Assembly (NCBI RefSeq): GCF_002160755.1
Contig: NZ_NFLE01000001.1
Span: forward strand, 186,001 to 250,000
Source of the DNA: Lachnoclostridium sp. An14
GTDB taxonomy: Bacteria; Bacillota; Clostridia; Lachnospirales; Lachnospiraceae
Direction: 5' to 3'
DNA length: 64,000 bases
Shown here one piece after another: positions 7,820-17,100 of this stretch (position 1 is its first letter; each line of letters opens with the position of its first letter). The notes beneath the pieces are model-generated. The model was given only the letters and a program-made list of their open reading frames with translations, was not told where the DNA came from and searched no databases. The position numbers and the translations under genes were made by a program.

Positions 7820-9067
7820 TCACTTGCGGTAATTGTCCAGAATGGCCCGGCGCAGAAGATCCAGGGCCTTCACCACGGACTGCTCCCGGATCTTGTTCCG
7901 GTTGCCCTTAAACTGGTACTGTTCCACCCAGACTTTTTCCTTCATATAGCAGGCGATGTAAACCAGGCCCACCGGTTTGTCTCCGTCTGACTCCGGCCCG
8001 GCGATGCCGGTGATGGCCACGCAGACGTCCGCGTCGGTGGCGAATACGCCGCCCATGGCCATTTCCCTGGCCGTCTGCTCGCTGACTGCCCCGTATTTCT
8101 TCAGGGTACTCTTGTTTACGTCCAGCAGCTTGCGCTTGGCCTTGTTGGAATAGGTCACAAAGCCTTCCCGGAACACCTCCGACACGCCGGGCACGTTCAC
8201 CAGGCGTCCGGCTAAGAGGCCGCCGGTGCAGGACTCGGCGGTGGTCACCGTCAGCTCGTATTTCTTCAACAGCTCCACCACAGCCATCTCCAGGGTCTCG
8301 TCCTCCTTGATGCTGTAGACGCAGTCTCCCAGGCGGGAGCGGATCTCCTTCACCACCGGCTTGATCAGCTTTTTTGCCTCCTCCTCGCTGGTGACCTTGG
8401 CCGTCACCCGCACGTGGACCTCGCCGATCTTGGCGTAGGTGGCAATGGTGGGGTTGGTCTGCTTGTCGATGAGATCCAGGAGCTTTTCCTCCACGGCGCT
8501 CTCCCCGATGCCGCAGATCTTCACCATGCGGGAGAAGATCATCTCCGGACGCAGGGTCTGCAGATAGGGCATGACCTGTTTCGCGAACATGGGCATCAGC
8601 TCGTCGGGAGGCCCAGGAAGAAGGATGGCGGATTTGCCGAACTTCTCTAAGATCAGGCCGGGGGCGGTGCCGTTGTCATTGTCCAGCACCCTGGCCCCGG
8701 CGGGCACGATGGCCTGTTTCCAGTTATTGTCCGGGATTTCTTTATAGATGCTGTTGGCGAAATACTCCACCAGCCGCTCTCTGGTGTGGGCGTCCTCCAC
8801 CAGGGGGAATCCCATCACCTCCGCGCAGACCTCCTTGGTCAGGTCGTCCTCCGTGGGCCCGAGGCCGCCGGTGAGAATGACGATGTCTGAGCGCTTTAAG
8901 GCGGTGCGGAAGGTGTCCGCCAGCCGGTCCTTATTATCTCCCACAACGCTCTGATAGTAGACGGAAAGGCCTAAGAGGGCGCATTTTTCCGCCAGATACT
9001 GGGCGTTGGTATTTACAATGTTTCCAAGCAGGATCTCCGTTCCTACGGATATAAGCTCTACTACCAC
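7820..9067 (-). CDS. cinA: CinA family protein, nicotinamide-nucleotide amidase / damage-inducible
   Basis: The 415-residue protein has an N-terminal MoaB-like domain (MVVELISVGTEILLGNIVNT, later ILTGGLGPTEDD) and a C-terminal CinA domain with TTAESCTGGLL and VCVAITGIAGPESDG. The family deamidates or hydrolyses nicotinamide nucleotides and is linked to DNA damage and competence. I chose the GTG at 9067 because AAGGAGG lies 9 nt upstream and because it falls 2 nt after the pgsA stop; upstream codons belong to pgsA sequence. It is the last gene of rimO-pgsA-cinA. Confidence 0.92.
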   Translation of the reverse strand: MVVELISVGTEILLGNIVNTNAQYLAEKCALLGLSVYYQSVVGDNKDRLADTFRTALKRSDIVILTGGLGPTEDDLTKEVCAEVMGFPLVEDAHTRERLVEYFANSIYKEIPDNNWKQAIVPAGARVLDNDNGTAPGLILEKFGKSAILLPGPPDELMPMFAKQVMPYLQTLRPEMIFSRMVKICGIGESAVEEKLLDLIDKQTNPTIATYAKIGEVHVRVTAKVTSEEEAKKLIKPVVKEIRSRLGDCVYSIKEDETLEMAVVELLKKYELTVTTAESCTGGLLAGRLVNVPGVSEVFREGFVTYSNKAKRKLLDVNKSTLKKYGAVSEQTAREMAMGGVFATDADVCVAITGIAGPESDGDKPVGLVYIACYMKEKVWVEQYQFKGNRNKIREQSVVKALDLLRRAILDNYRK

Positions 9068-9069
9068 GG

Positions 9070-9612
9070 TTACATTCCTCCTTCCGTGAGAATTTTCCGG
9101 TTCTTCCAGATGTAATCCACCAGGGAAATCACCGTGAGTGCCAGAGCCACCCACACGCAGATAGCCGCCAAAAGGGAAAGGGACTCAAAATCAAAGATCA
9201 AAAGGATCACGGCGATCATCTGAAAGGTGGTCTTAAATTTCCCCCAATAGCTGGCCGCGATCACCACCCCGTTGTCGGAGGCGATGAGGCGGAACCCGCT
9301 GATGATAAACTCCCGGGCAATGATCACAATGACCATCCAGGCAGGGAGCTGTCCCAGCTCGATCAGGCAGATCAGGGCGGAACAGACTAAAAGCTTGTCC
9401 GCCAGGGGATCCATAAATTTTCCAAAGTTGGTCACCAGACCGTATTTCCTGGCAATCTTTCCGTCCAGCATATCTGTCAGGCTGGCCACGATAAAGATCG
9501 CGGCGGAAATGTAGCGCAGGGTGGGATTTGTCCCTCCCTCCCACAGCAGGCAGACCACAAAAAACGGGATCATCACCACCCGCAGCAGCGTCAGTTTATT
9601 CGGCAGATTCAT
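9070..9612 (-). CDS. pgsA: CDP-diacylglycerol--glycerol-3-phosphate 3-phosphatidyltransferase
   Basis: This integral membrane enzyme makes phosphatidylglycerol phosphate, the committed step to phosphatidylglycerol. The 180-residue protein begins MNLPNKLTLLRV. It carries the CDP-alcohol phosphotransferase signature D-G-x2-A-R-x8-G-x3-D-x3-D, seen as DGKIARKYG ... GKFMDPLADK near residues 48-70, and has several hydrophobic spans. Its first 17 nt overlap the end of rimO, so the two are translationally coupled. Confidence 0.95.
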   Translation of the reverse strand: MNLPNKLTLLRVVMIPFFVVCLLWEGGTNPTLRYISAAIFIVASLTDMLDGKIARKYGLVTNFGKFMDPLADKLLVCSALICLIELGQLPAWMVIVIIAREFIISGFRLIASDNGVVIAASYWGKFKTTFQMIAVILLIFDFESLSLLAAICVWVALALTVISLVDYIWKNRKILTEGGM

Positions 9613-10936
9613 CGTACACCTCCCCGATCAGGTCATATTCCAGGGCTCCTGTTACCTTGACCCGGACAAAGTCGCCGGACATTAACTCCAGCCCTGTGTT
9701 TACAAAGATCAGTCCGTCCACGTTAGGGGCGTCCATATAGGTACGGCCCACGTAGGCGTTTTCGTCGGCCACCTTTCCCTCAATCATAACCTCCAGCACA
9801 CGGCCCACCATGGACTCGCAGGCCTCAAAGGCAATGTCCTGCTGCAGCTCCATGATCTCGTCCCGGCGCTCCTCCTTCAGCTCCTGAGGCACCTGGTCGG
9901 GGAAGGACGCCGCCGGGGTGTCCTCCTCCGCCGAGTAGGCGAATACGCCCAGACGGGAAAACTCCATCTCGTCCACAAACTCCAAAAGCTCCTCGTGATC
10001 CTCCTGGGTCTCTCCGGGGAAACCGGAAATCAGGGTGGTCCGCAGGGCGATGTCCGGAATCTCCCGGCGCAGCTTGGCGATCATTTCCTTTAACTGGGCC
10101 TTGTTGGTGCGGCGGTTCATCCGTTTTAAAATGCGGTCGCTGGCGTGCTGGATGGGAATGTCCAGGTAGTGGCAGATTTTTTCCTCCTCCCGGATGGTCT
10201 CAATGAGCTCGTCGGTGATCTCCTCCGGATAACAGTACTGAATGCGGATCCACTGGATGCCGGAAACGCGGCACAGCCGCCGCAGCAGCTGGGGCAGGCT
10301 CTTTTTCCCGTAGAGGTCCAGGCCGTAGAGGGTGGTCTCCTGGGCCACCAGGATCAGCTCCTTTACCCCCTTCTCTGCCAGGCTCTCCGCCTCCGCCACC
10401 AGCCGCTCCATGGGAACGCTGCGGTAAGGCCCTCTCAAATAGGGGATGATGCAGTAGGTGCAGCGCTTGTCGCAGCCCTCGGCGATCTTTAAAAAGGCGT
10501 AATGGCCGCCGGTGGTCACCATCCGCTCTGCCTCCACCTGCGGCAGGGCAGATAAGTCATGGAAACACTGGATGTGCTCCTGGCCCGCCAGCACCTCCCG
10601 CAGCACCTTCGCGATCTCGTCATAGCTGGTGGTGCCGATGACCGCGTCCACCTCCGGGATCTCCGTGGTGATCTCCTCCTTATAGCGCTGGGCCATGCAG
10701 CCGGTGACGATCAGGGCCTTGCAGGGGCCTGCCTTGCGGTACTCCGCCATCTCCAGAATGGTGTTTACGCTCTCCTCCTTGGCGTCCCCGATGAAACAGC
10801 AGGTATTTACCACGATCACATCGGCCTCTGTCTCGTCATCGGTAAAGGTGAAACCGTCTTTTGACAGAAGGCCCAGCATCATCTCGCTGTCCACCAGATT
10901 TTTGTCGCAGCCTAAGGATATGCAAAGTAATTTCAT
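9596..10936 (-). CDS. rimO: Ribosomal protein S12 methylthiotransferase RimO
   Basis: RimO is a radical SAM enzyme that methylthiolates an aspartate of ribosomal protein S12. The 446-residue product has the N-terminal UPF0004 domain with three cluster cysteines (LGCDKN, NTCCFIG, TGCMAQ). The radical SAM CxxxCxxC is seen as CDKRCTYC, and a C-terminal TRAM domain binds the substrate. An LGCDKNLVDSE start is diagnostic of RimO rather than MiaB. GAGGAG precedes the ATG at 10936. Confidence 0.95.
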   Translation of the reverse strand: MKLLCISLGCDKNLVDSEMMLGLLSKDGFTFTDDETEADVIVVNTCCFIGDAKEESVNTILEMAEYRKAGPCKALIVTGCMAQRYKEEITTEIPEVDAVIGTTSYDEIAKVLREVLAGQEHIQCFHDLSALPQVEAERMVTTGGHYAFLKIAEGCDKRCTYCIIPYLRGPYRSVPMERLVAEAESLAEKGVKELILVAQETTLYGLDLYGKKSLPQLLRRLCRVSGIQWIRIQYCYPEEITDELIETIREEEKICHYLDIPIQHASDRILKRMNRRTNKAQLKEMIAKLRREIPDIALRTTLISGFPGETQEDHEELLEFVDEMEFSRLGVFAYSAEEDTPAASFPDQVPQELKEERRDEIMELQQDIAFEACESMVGRVLEVMIEGKVADENAYVGRTYMDAPNVDGLIFVNTGLELMSGDFVRVKVTGALEYDLIGEVYDESAE

Positions 10937-11047
10937 AGTCAGTTTAACTCCTCACGGTTGTAAATGTATGGGATTTCCCGCCGGCGAAACGCAGTTCTTT
11001 TCCCGGGGGGTTTATGTGTCATTTGGCTTTATGTGTCATTTATAAAA

Positions 11048-11298
11048 AGTGTGCGCTTGGCGCACACTCGCGCCGGAGCGCGGCTGCGTCAGCAGCCAGT
11101 TTCCTTTGCGCGGAGTGCGCTCCCCGCCGGAGGCGTTTCTGTCATAGGGAACAGCGTTTCCTATGACAGAAAAAGGTGTGCGCTTGGCCCACACTCGCGC
11201 CGGAGCGCGGCTGCGTATGCAGCCAGTTTCCTTTGCACGGAGTGCGCCTCCCGCCGGAGGCGTTTCTATCATGGGAACAGCGTTTCCTATGACATGAT
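11048..11298 (+). repeat. Dispersed palindromic repeat, copies B and C in tandem (type 1)
   Basis: There are two adjacent units of about 122-124 bp (11048-11169 and 11175-11298). Each reads: a TGTGCGC-based hairpin, CGCGCCGGAGCGCG hairpin, GGCTGC..GCAGCC hairpin, a TTTCCTTTGCRCGGAGTGCGC stretch, CCGCCGGAGG, and an end hairpin GTCATAGGGAAC / GTTTCCTATGAC. The units differ at scattered positions, so the duplication is not recent. They occupy most of the 410-nt gap between rimO and rpoZ. No protein-coding gene is supported here. Confidence 0.85.
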
Positions 11299-11326
11299 AA
11301 AAAGGTGTGCGCAAAAAACGCACACC
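11299..11326 (-). terminator. Terminator after rpoZ
   Basis: On the minus strand an 8-bp stem (GGTGTGCG / CGCACACC) followed by five T residues lies 20 nt after the rpoZ stop. It abuts repeat copy C and reuses the same TGTGCGC motif. Confidence 0.75.
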
Positions 11327-11346
11327 TGCGGCCGCAGACGCGGCGG

Positions 11347-11595
11347 TTATTCTTCCTCCGTATGTTCTTCCTCCGGGAGAATCTTTACGTTGGATTTGTA
11401 CAGCTCCTCAATGGCTACGGAGAGGGGCTTTCTGCCCACGGAAGGCACGGTGGCCTCGTCGCCCGCGATGAGCTGTCTGGCCCTCTTGGCGCTGGCGATG
11501 ACGATGGAATAGCGGCTCTGTACCACCGGCTGCTCGCCCGGCTCCACGTCGCTGTTTACTGCCTCAATCAAATCCGAATAAGATGGATGTAACAT
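11347..11595 (-). CDS. rpoZ: DNA-directed RNA polymerase omega subunit
   Basis: Omega supports assembly of RNA polymerase around beta-prime. The 82-residue protein starts MLHPSYSDLIEAVN and contains SRYSIVIASAKRARQL followed by the KPLSVAIEELY motif, both hallmarks of RpoZ, with an acidic tail. It lies 22 nt downstream of gmk in the standard yicC-gmk-rpoZ order and is followed by a terminator. Confidence 0.93.
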   Translation of the reverse strand: MLHPSYSDLIEAVNSDVEPGEQPVVQSRYSIVIASAKRARQLIAGDEATVPSVGRKPLSVAIEELYKSNVKILPEEEHTEEE

Positions 11596-11617
11596 AGTTT
11601 CTTCTTCCTTTCTCTGT

Positions 11618-12244
11618 CTATTCTGAAATTTCCTTTAACTCTTTTTTCATCTTCGCCGCAAATTCCCCGTGCAGGCTCATCCGGCGGTGCTGGGACTGGA
11701 TCAGGCGATGGAGCTCCTCCATGCACGGCTCCACCTGGTCATTGATCAGAAGGTAGTCGTAGCGGTCCATCTGCTCCGCCTCCTGACAGGCTCTCTGCAG
11801 CCGGGCCTCCACCACATCCATGGTCTCCGTGCCGCGGCCGATGAGACGGCGTTTCAACTCCTCCGCGGACGGCGGCGTCACAAAGATCAGCAGCGTCTCC
11901 GGGAATTTCTCCTTCACCTTCAGGGCGCCCTGGATCTCGATCTCCAGGATCACATCCTTTCCGGCCTCCAGCTGTTCCATCACGTACTCCTTGGGAGTGC
12001 CGTAGCTGTGCTCCACATAGCGGGCGTACTCGATGAACTGGTCGTTTTCTACCATATTGTCAAATTCTGTTTCTGACACAAAGAAGTACTGTTTTCCATG
12101 CTCCTCGTTGTCTCTCGGCTGTCTGGTGGTAGCGGAAATGGATAAGGCGTAATTGTCATATTTTGCCATCAGGGCCTCCATCAGGGTTCCCTTTCCGGCT
12201 CCGGAAAATCCGGATACCACTGCCAGTATTCCTCTCTCTCTCAT
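11618..12244 (-). CDS. gmk: Guanylate kinase
   Basis: Guanylate kinase phosphorylates GMP to GDP. The 208-residue protein has the P-loop GFSGAGKGTL near residues 10-20, the GMP-binding region SISATTRQPRDNEEHGKQYF, and the YGTPKEYV and LEIEIQGALKVKEKFP motifs. Its length is typical. It lies 46 nt after yicC. The DUF370/remA gene that often lies between yicC and gmk is absent here. Confidence 0.96.
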   Translation of the reverse strand: MRERGILAVVSGFSGAGKGTLMEALMAKYDNYALSISATTRQPRDNEEHGKQYFFVSETEFDNMVENDQFIEYARYVEHSYGTPKEYVMEQLEAGKDVILEIEIQGALKVKEKFPETLLIFVTPPSAEELKRRLIGRGTETMDVVEARLQRACQEAEQMDRYDYLLINDQVEPCMEELHRLIQSQHRRMSLHGEFAAKMKKELKEISE

Positions 12245-12290
12245 TGGGATTCAATCTCCTTCTATTCTGTATCAATCCTGTCCGTAGGGA

Positions 12291-13169
12291 TCACTCGATG
12301 TTTTGAATCTGCTCCCGGACTTTTTCAATCTCCGTCTTTAAGGCGATGGCCTTGTCGGAAACCTCCAGGTCATTGGACTTGGATAAGGTGGTGTTGGCCT
12401 CCCGGTTCATCTCCTGGGCGATGAAATCCAGCTCCCGGCCCACGGTGCCGCCCTCCAGCAGCTTTTTCCTGGTGGCCACGATGTGGCTGCGCAGGCGCAC
12501 CATTTCCTCGTCCACGCAGACCTTGTCGGCGTAGATGGCCACCTCCGCGGCGATGCGGCTCTCGTCGATGGTGGAGGACGCCAGCAGCTCTTTGACCTTG
12601 TCCTCCAGTTTCTGACGGTATTCCACCAGAAGTCTGGGGGCCCGCGCCTCGATAAAATCCACCAGGCCCAGCATATCGTCCAGCTTTGCCACCAGATCCC
12701 CTTTCAGACGCTCTCCCTCGGCGACCCGGGTGTCCACAAACCGTTTCGCGGCCTCCTCCACCGTGTCGGAGAGCACTTTCCACAGCTGCTCCTCGTCCTC
12801 CGGGGCCTCCTCCATGGTGAGCACCTCCGGGTAACGGGAAAGAGCCGACACCTTCACGTCGTTTTCAATGCCGAACTGCTCCGCCATCTGCCGGAACACA
12901 TCCATGTATTCGGCTGCCAGGGAGGCATTGTATTTCAGGCAGAGGTTTCCCTCCGTGTAATCCTCATAATTGATGTAGACATCCACCTTTCCCCGCTGAA
13001 TGTAGGTTTTCAGCAGAGTTCGGATCCCGGCCTCGAAGTAACTGAATTTCTTTGGCATCTTGATGCTCATATCCAGGTAACGGTGGTTGACCGCCTTGAT
13101 TTCCACAGAAATTTTGTACTCGTCGGTGACCACTTCATAACGGCCGAAACCGGTCATGCTCTTTAACAT
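12291..13169 (-). CDS. YicC family endoribonuclease-like protein
   Basis: The 292-residue product starts MLKSMTGFGRYEV and ends with the conserved DFIAQEMNREANTT and KTEIEKVREQIQNIE motifs. Both are diagnostic for the YicC/YloC family, whose members have been linked to RNA degradation and stationary-phase survival. It heads the yicC-gmk-rpoZ operon and has a near-consensus sigma-A promoter 33-61 nt upstream. Confidence 0.92.
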   Translation of the reverse strand: MLKSMTGFGRYEVVTDEYKISVEIKAVNHRYLDMSIKMPKKFSYFEAGIRTLLKTYIQRGKVDVYINYEDYTEGNLCLKYNASLAAEYMDVFRQMAEQFGIENDVKVSALSRYPEVLTMEEAPEDEEQLWKVLSDTVEEAAKRFVDTRVAEGERLKGDLVAKLDDMLGLVDFIEARAPRLLVEYRQKLEDKVKELLASSTIDESRIAAEVAIYADKVCVDEEMVRLRSHIVATRKKLLEGGTVGRELDFIAQEMNREANTTLSKSNDLEVSDKAIALKTEIEKVREQIQNIE

Positions 13170-13201
13170 TGGTGCTGCCTCACTTTCACATAGATAGCTA
13201 T

Positions 13202-13230
13202 ATTATACGGCAAAGGCGGGGGCGCGTCAA
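13202..13230 (-). promoter_or_regulatory. Sigma-A promoter of yicC-gmk-rpoZ
   Basis: On the minus strand TTGACG (13230-13225) and TATAAT (13207-13202) are separated by exactly 17 bp. This is one of the best promoter matches in the window. Confidence 0.8.
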
Positions 13231-13290
13231 CCGGGTTTTGTGAATGGGGAAAATGAAACTGTGACGGGCCGGTCAGGCCTCCCACCTGAC

Positions 13291-13315
13291 AAAACGGGAG
13301 CCGCGCGCCCGTTTT
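13291..13315 (-). terminator. Terminator after the esterase gene
   Basis: Inverted AAAACGGG and CCCGTTTT arms enclose a GC-rich loop. T-runs on both sides make it potentially bidirectional. It lies 73 nt after the esterase stop. The rest of the 219-nt gap up to yicC holds only the yicC promoter. Confidence 0.6.
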
Positions 13316-13388
13316 TCCCGTGCGCCAGCTCCCGCAGGCTACATTACCATGGTTTATGAAATTCTCCCGTTTGCCTTTTCAGTGCCTC

Positions 13389-14213
13389 CTATTTCTTCCC
13401 GGTCCCGCAGAAAAACGCCGCCGCCTTCTCCACCCAGCCGGCACAGCCGTAGGCGTCTCCCGGTTCCAGGCCGGCGTTGGCGGTGAAGTCTCCGGTGGAG
13501 AGGCCGTGGCGGCCGTGGGGGTAGATGTGGAGCTCCAGCTCCTTTCCCTGGGCGGCTACGGCCATGGCAAAGAGCAGGGAGTTTTGGACGGGAACGGAGG
13601 CGTCCTCCGCCGTGTGCCAGAGAAAGACCGGCGGCATCCCCGCTCCCACCTGATGTTCCAGGGAAACCAGGCGGCGGCAGGTCTCGTCCTCCGCTTTGTC
13701 TCCCAACAGGCAGCGGATGGACTCCTGATGGGCGTAAGGCCCGGCAGTGATCACCGGGTAGCAGAGGGCCACCTTGTCCGGCCGCACCAGAACGCCAGGA
13801 TCCCCCAGCATTTCCTGAATGAAGTCCCGATCCCAGAGGCACCCGGCGCTGGCCGCCAGGTGGCCGCCGGCGGAAAACCCGCAGACGGAAATGTTTTCCC
13901 CGTCGATCCCGTATTCGTCGCTGTGCTCCCGCAGCCATTCCACCGCCGTGAGCACCTCGCACAAGGACTGAGGAAAGGTCTCCGGGGCCACGCTGTACTC
14001 CAAAATCCAAGGGCTGATGCCGTAGCCTAACAGTTTTAAGGCCACCGGCTCCTTCTCCCGGCTGCTTCGCCTCCAGTAGGCACCGCCGGCTAAAAGAATG
14101 ACCGCCGGATGTTTCCGGTTCGGGTCGATCTCCTCCCAGTTTCCCGGCAGGAATCCGCCAAAGTCCACCTGGCGATGTTTTACTCTGAGTTGTATTTCTA
14201 CGTCGTATTTCAT
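13389..14213 (-). CDS. Alpha/beta hydrolase, acetylesterase/BD-FAE-like
   Basis: The 274-residue product carries an oxyanion segment VILLAGGAYWRRSS, the nucleophile elbow CGFSAGGHLAAS, and a late acidic and His region (WHTAEDASVP and YPHGRHGLS). This fits a Ser-Asp-His esterase of the acetyl-xylan or BD-FAE type acting on small esters, probably in the cytoplasm because no signal peptide is seen. The ATG at 14213 overlaps the stop of the HEXXH gene (ATGA) and has a GAGAGG ribosome site. An upstream in-frame ATG would lie inside that gene. Confidence 0.82.
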   Translation of the reverse strand: MKYDVEIQLRVKHRQVDFGGFLPGNWEEIDPNRKHPAVILLAGGAYWRRSSREKEPVALKLLGYGISPWILEYSVAPETFPQSLCEVLTAVEWLREHSDEYGIDGENISVCGFSAGGHLAASAGCLWDRDFIQEMLGDPGVLVRPDKVALCYPVITAGPYAHQESIRCLLGDKAEDETCRRLVSLEHQVGAGMPPVFLWHTAEDASVPVQNSLLFAMAVAAQGKELELHIYPHGRHGLSTGDFTANAGLEPGDAYGCAGWVEKAAAFFCGTGKK

Positions 14214-14893
14214 GCAAGCACCTCTCCATATCGTTTCAGCATTTCCTGAAACTCTGCCTCCGTCCATTTTCCTTCCCGGATCAGATAGGCATAGTCGTAA
14301 TAGTTTGGAAGAATGGGAAGTCCCACGTACTCTTTGGCAAAGGCGTGGGCGGCAATCTCACTGCAGCGCAGGATGCCGGCCTTCCGTTTCCGCCTGAAAA
14401 GGCCGGGCAGTTCCACCGGGTCCAGATAGTCAGACACGTAGCCGCAGCCGTAAAGCTCCGTTCTGGGCGGCGAAATCTCCCCGGAGCTGGCAAATTCCAG
14501 GTAGTGGAAATACTCGTGGGCCAAATGGGTCTCCAGGGCGATGTCCCGGCTTATGACCAGCTCCGGATGGACTCCGGAAGCCTCTGCCAGCAGGGCGATG
14601 GAACCGCGGTAGAGAACGATCTCCCCGCTCCCGTCCCTTCCGTACTCACTCTGTGCCCGGAAGGAGACGCCGCACCGTTTCCCGCTCTCCTCCAGATAGG
14701 TGATCCGGATCCCGGCCTCCCGGCAGAGATCCTCCATGGGGCGGCTGCCACAGCTTTTCTTTACCCGCGCCGCCGCCTCCCGTCCCAGCCTTAAGGATTC
14801 CTTCACGTAGTAACTCTGTTTCCCCTGGGGGATCCTGCCGTAAAGCAGGTCCTCCCCCAGCTCGCACATTGCCAGGAGCTCGTCTCCGATCAT
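14210..14893 (-). CDS. HEXXH zinc metallopeptidase-like protein (ImmA/IrrE-like)
   Basis: The 227-residue soluble protein has an HEXXH motif in LETHLAHEYFHYLEF (about residues 126-130). A second acidic residue in SEIAAHAFAKEYVG could be the third zinc ligand. This arrangement resembles ImmA/IrrE or minor gluzincin peptidases, but no antitoxin or repressor gene is adjacent. It is translationally coupled to the following esterase. GAGGAGG precedes the ATG. The substrate is unknown. Confidence 0.65.
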   Translation of the reverse strand: MIGDELLAMCELGEDLLYGRIPQGKQSYYVKESLRLGREAAARVKKSCGSRPMEDLCREAGIRITYLEESGKRCGVSFRAQSEYGRDGSGEIVLYRGSIALLAEASGVHPELVISRDIALETHLAHEYFHYLEFASSGEISPPRTELYGCGYVSDYLDPVELPGLFRRKRKAGILRCSEIAAHAFAKEYVGLPILPNYYDYAYLIREGKWTEAEFQEMLKRYGEVLA

Positions 14894-14928
14894 CCCGTTC
14901 CTCCTCTTTCTATATTATACAGGTGCCA

Positions 14929-17064
14929 TTATTTATACGCAACCGCGATCAGTTCCTCGTTCCCGTCTAAGCCCTCGATTTCCAGATCCATCATGGAGGT
15001 GAGCTGTTCAGCGCTCTGCATTCCCGTGAGATCCAGCATCTTTTCCCGGTAGAACAGAAACACTTTCGGGATGGTGGCGTTGGCGTCGGAAAATGTGGTG
15101 TTCGCGTCCAGGAACTCCAGGAACACGGAGGTACGCTGATCCTTGGAAAACTTCAGATACTCCGCCTTTTCCTTCTTTAAACGGACCACGCCCTCCCGGT
15201 CAATGACACAGAGGCTGCGGCTTTTTTGGGAGAACAGGCCCAGCACCTTTTTCTTCGTCACGGCCTCGTACACGTACCAGCGGCCGCAGGCGGCGGGACA
15301 GCTCACATCCCTGGCTGCCGCCCCCAGGGCGTCGGCGGAGATCTGGGCCAGCTGTTCCGGCTTTAAGTCCACCGCCGTCAGGTCCTTCTGCCTTAGCTCC
15401 GTGGCTCCGGTGGCTACCGCTCTCAAAATGTTCTTCTGGGCATCCACCTCGATGGTCACGTCCACCGTGGCCTCGTTGGCCCCCGATCTTACGATTTTCT
15501 CGATCACGTCCCGGCGGATCTTTTTGATGTCCTCCTCTGTGGGATTGGCAATGGTGCGCTCCAGCTGTTCTCTCACCATGGCCAAAGCTACGCCGATGGT
15601 GGAAATATAGGGGGCGTTTTTCGCCATCTTCCACCTCATGTCCATGCGCTCCGCCAGGGCGGGAACGATCACGGCTCCGGAGCCGCCGCCGCCCACCAGG
15701 GTGATAAATTTCCGATCCAGCTCATAGTCGGCGATCAGCTCGTCTACCACCTGTTCCAGCTTATCCAGGGCCAGGTCCATCACCCGTCTTGCCGCGTCCT
15801 CTCCCGTGCAGCCTAAGTAAGCTCCCAGGCTGTCCCAGGCCGCTTTGGCGCACTGGTGCGTCCCACGGGCATAGTCTCCCTCCGGCACGTAGCCCAAGAG
15901 GTTTGCCGCCCCTGCCAGCGTCAGGGAATACTCCCTTCCATCCGGGGTCTTTACCAGCACGTATTCTTTCGGATCGTCCTCCCTGGGGCTTACGAAGGTC
16001 ACCTGGCCACCGTCCATGGCGCCTTCCTCCTGGAAACACTCGTACTCTTTTCCGGCGATGTGGGCGGAACGGGGGCCAATGTCGGCGATGGCCCCGTCCT
16101 TCACCCGCACCATGGAACCGCCGGCCACTCCCAGCGTCCGCACGTCCAGGGACTGAAGATAGGTCTTGTGGCCGCCTACCTGGGCGTATTTGATCATGAC
16201 CTTTCCATTTTTGATCACGGAAATATCCACGCTGGTGCCGCCTACTTCAAAGAAGATGCCGTCGGAGATCTTTTCATACATCAGGGCTCCGGCCACACCG
16301 GCTGCCAGGCCGGACAGCATGGTGAGAATGGGGCGCTTGCGCACCTCGTTGATGCTCATGACGCCGCCGTCACAGCGCATGATCATCAGGCCGGACTGGA
16401 TGTGGGTGTCGATAACCGCCTGCTCCGTCATGTTGGCGGTCTCCATCATTTTCGGGATCAGGGAGGCGTTTACCACCGCCGTCCTGGTTCTCATTTTCAG
16501 GCCGTAGAGCTGGGAAATCTCATGGCCGCCGGTACAGTAAAGTCCCTGGCTCTCCGCCTCCTCCTGGACCATCAGCTCCCTGGACGGGTCGTCCACGCTG
16601 TAGGCCTCAGAGGCCACGATCACCTGGGCACCGGCGCCCAAAAGCTCCTTGATCGCCCCCTGGATGGTGTCTGCCGCCACCTGCTTGGAATCCAGGAAAC
16701 AGTGGGAGGTCTTTAAATATTTTCCGGGAGCCAGTTCGATGTCGCCCACGTTCGTCTCGTTTTTCGCGCTTCTGGCGTCCAGACCGGTACCCATGCCCAC
16801 CACGCCTACGCTGGCCACATCTCCCTCCAGCAGGGCATTGGTGGCCTGGGTGGTTCCGTGGGCGATGAACACCACGTCCTCCGGCTGGATCCCCTGTTCC
16901 TCCATCAGGCAGCTGATGATGGAAACCACGCCCACCGCCACGCCTTCCTTGTGGGTGGTGGGAATCTTCTTTTTGGCGATGACCTCGTAGGTGTCATTGT
17001 CAATCACGACGGCGTCGGTAAACGTGCCGCCCACGTCTATTCCAATTCTTACTTTCTTGCCCAT
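14929..17064 (-). CDS. Hydantoinase/oxoprolinase family protein, HyuA-like
   Basis: The 711-residue protein opens with the acetate-kinase-fold phosphate motif VRIGIDVGGTFTDAVVID. It continues through the HyuA domains (HGTTQATNALLEG, FFEVGGTSVDISVIKNGK, LVGGGGSGAVIVPALAERM). The last 200 or so residues are not standard HyuA. The family couples ATP hydrolysis to ring opening of hydantoins or 5-oxoproline, or to ketone carboxylation. A separate HyuB partner is absent from the window, so the reaction is open. It is the last gene of the FAD oxidoreductase - transporter - HyuA operon. Confidence 0.85.
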   Translation of the reverse strand: MGKKVRIGIDVGGTFTDAVVIDNDTYEVIAKKKIPTTHKEGVAVGVVSIISCLMEEQGIQPEDVVFIAHGTTQATNALLEGDVASVGVVGMGTGLDARSAKNETNVGDIELAPGKYLKTSHCFLDSKQVAADTIQGAIKELLGAGAQVIVASEAYSVDDPSRELMVQEEAESQGLYCTGGHEISQLYGLKMRTRTAVVNASLIPKMMETANMTEQAVIDTHIQSGLMIMRCDGGVMSINEVRKRPILTMLSGLAAGVAGALMYEKISDGIFFEVGGTSVDISVIKNGKVMIKYAQVGGHKTYLQSLDVRTLGVAGGSMVRVKDGAIADIGPRSAHIAGKEYECFQEEGAMDGGQVTFVSPREDDPKEYVLVKTPDGREYSLTLAGAANLLGYVPEGDYARGTHQCAKAAWDSLGAYLGCTGEDAARRVMDLALDKLEQVVDELIADYELDRKFITLVGGGGSGAVIVPALAERMDMRWKMAKNAPYISTIGVALAMVREQLERTIANPTEEDIKKIRRDVIEKIVRSGANEATVDVTIEVDAQKNILRAVATGATELRQKDLTAVDLKPEQLAQISADALGAAARDVSCPAACGRWYVYEAVTKKKVLGLFSQKSRSLCVIDREGVVRLKKEKAEYLKFSKDQRTSVFLEFLDANTTFSDANATIPKVFLFYREKMLDLTGMQSAEQLTSMMDLEIEGLDGNEELIAVAYK

Positions 17065-17100
17065 AGCTGCTGTACTCTCCTTATTTCTATCGCACCGGAA

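Noticed and set aside
13354-14229. 291-codon minus-strand frame overlapping the esterase
   Set aside because: The overlapping esterase frame has a complete catalytic motif set and ribosome site; this alternative gives a Gly/Arg-rich, domainless product.
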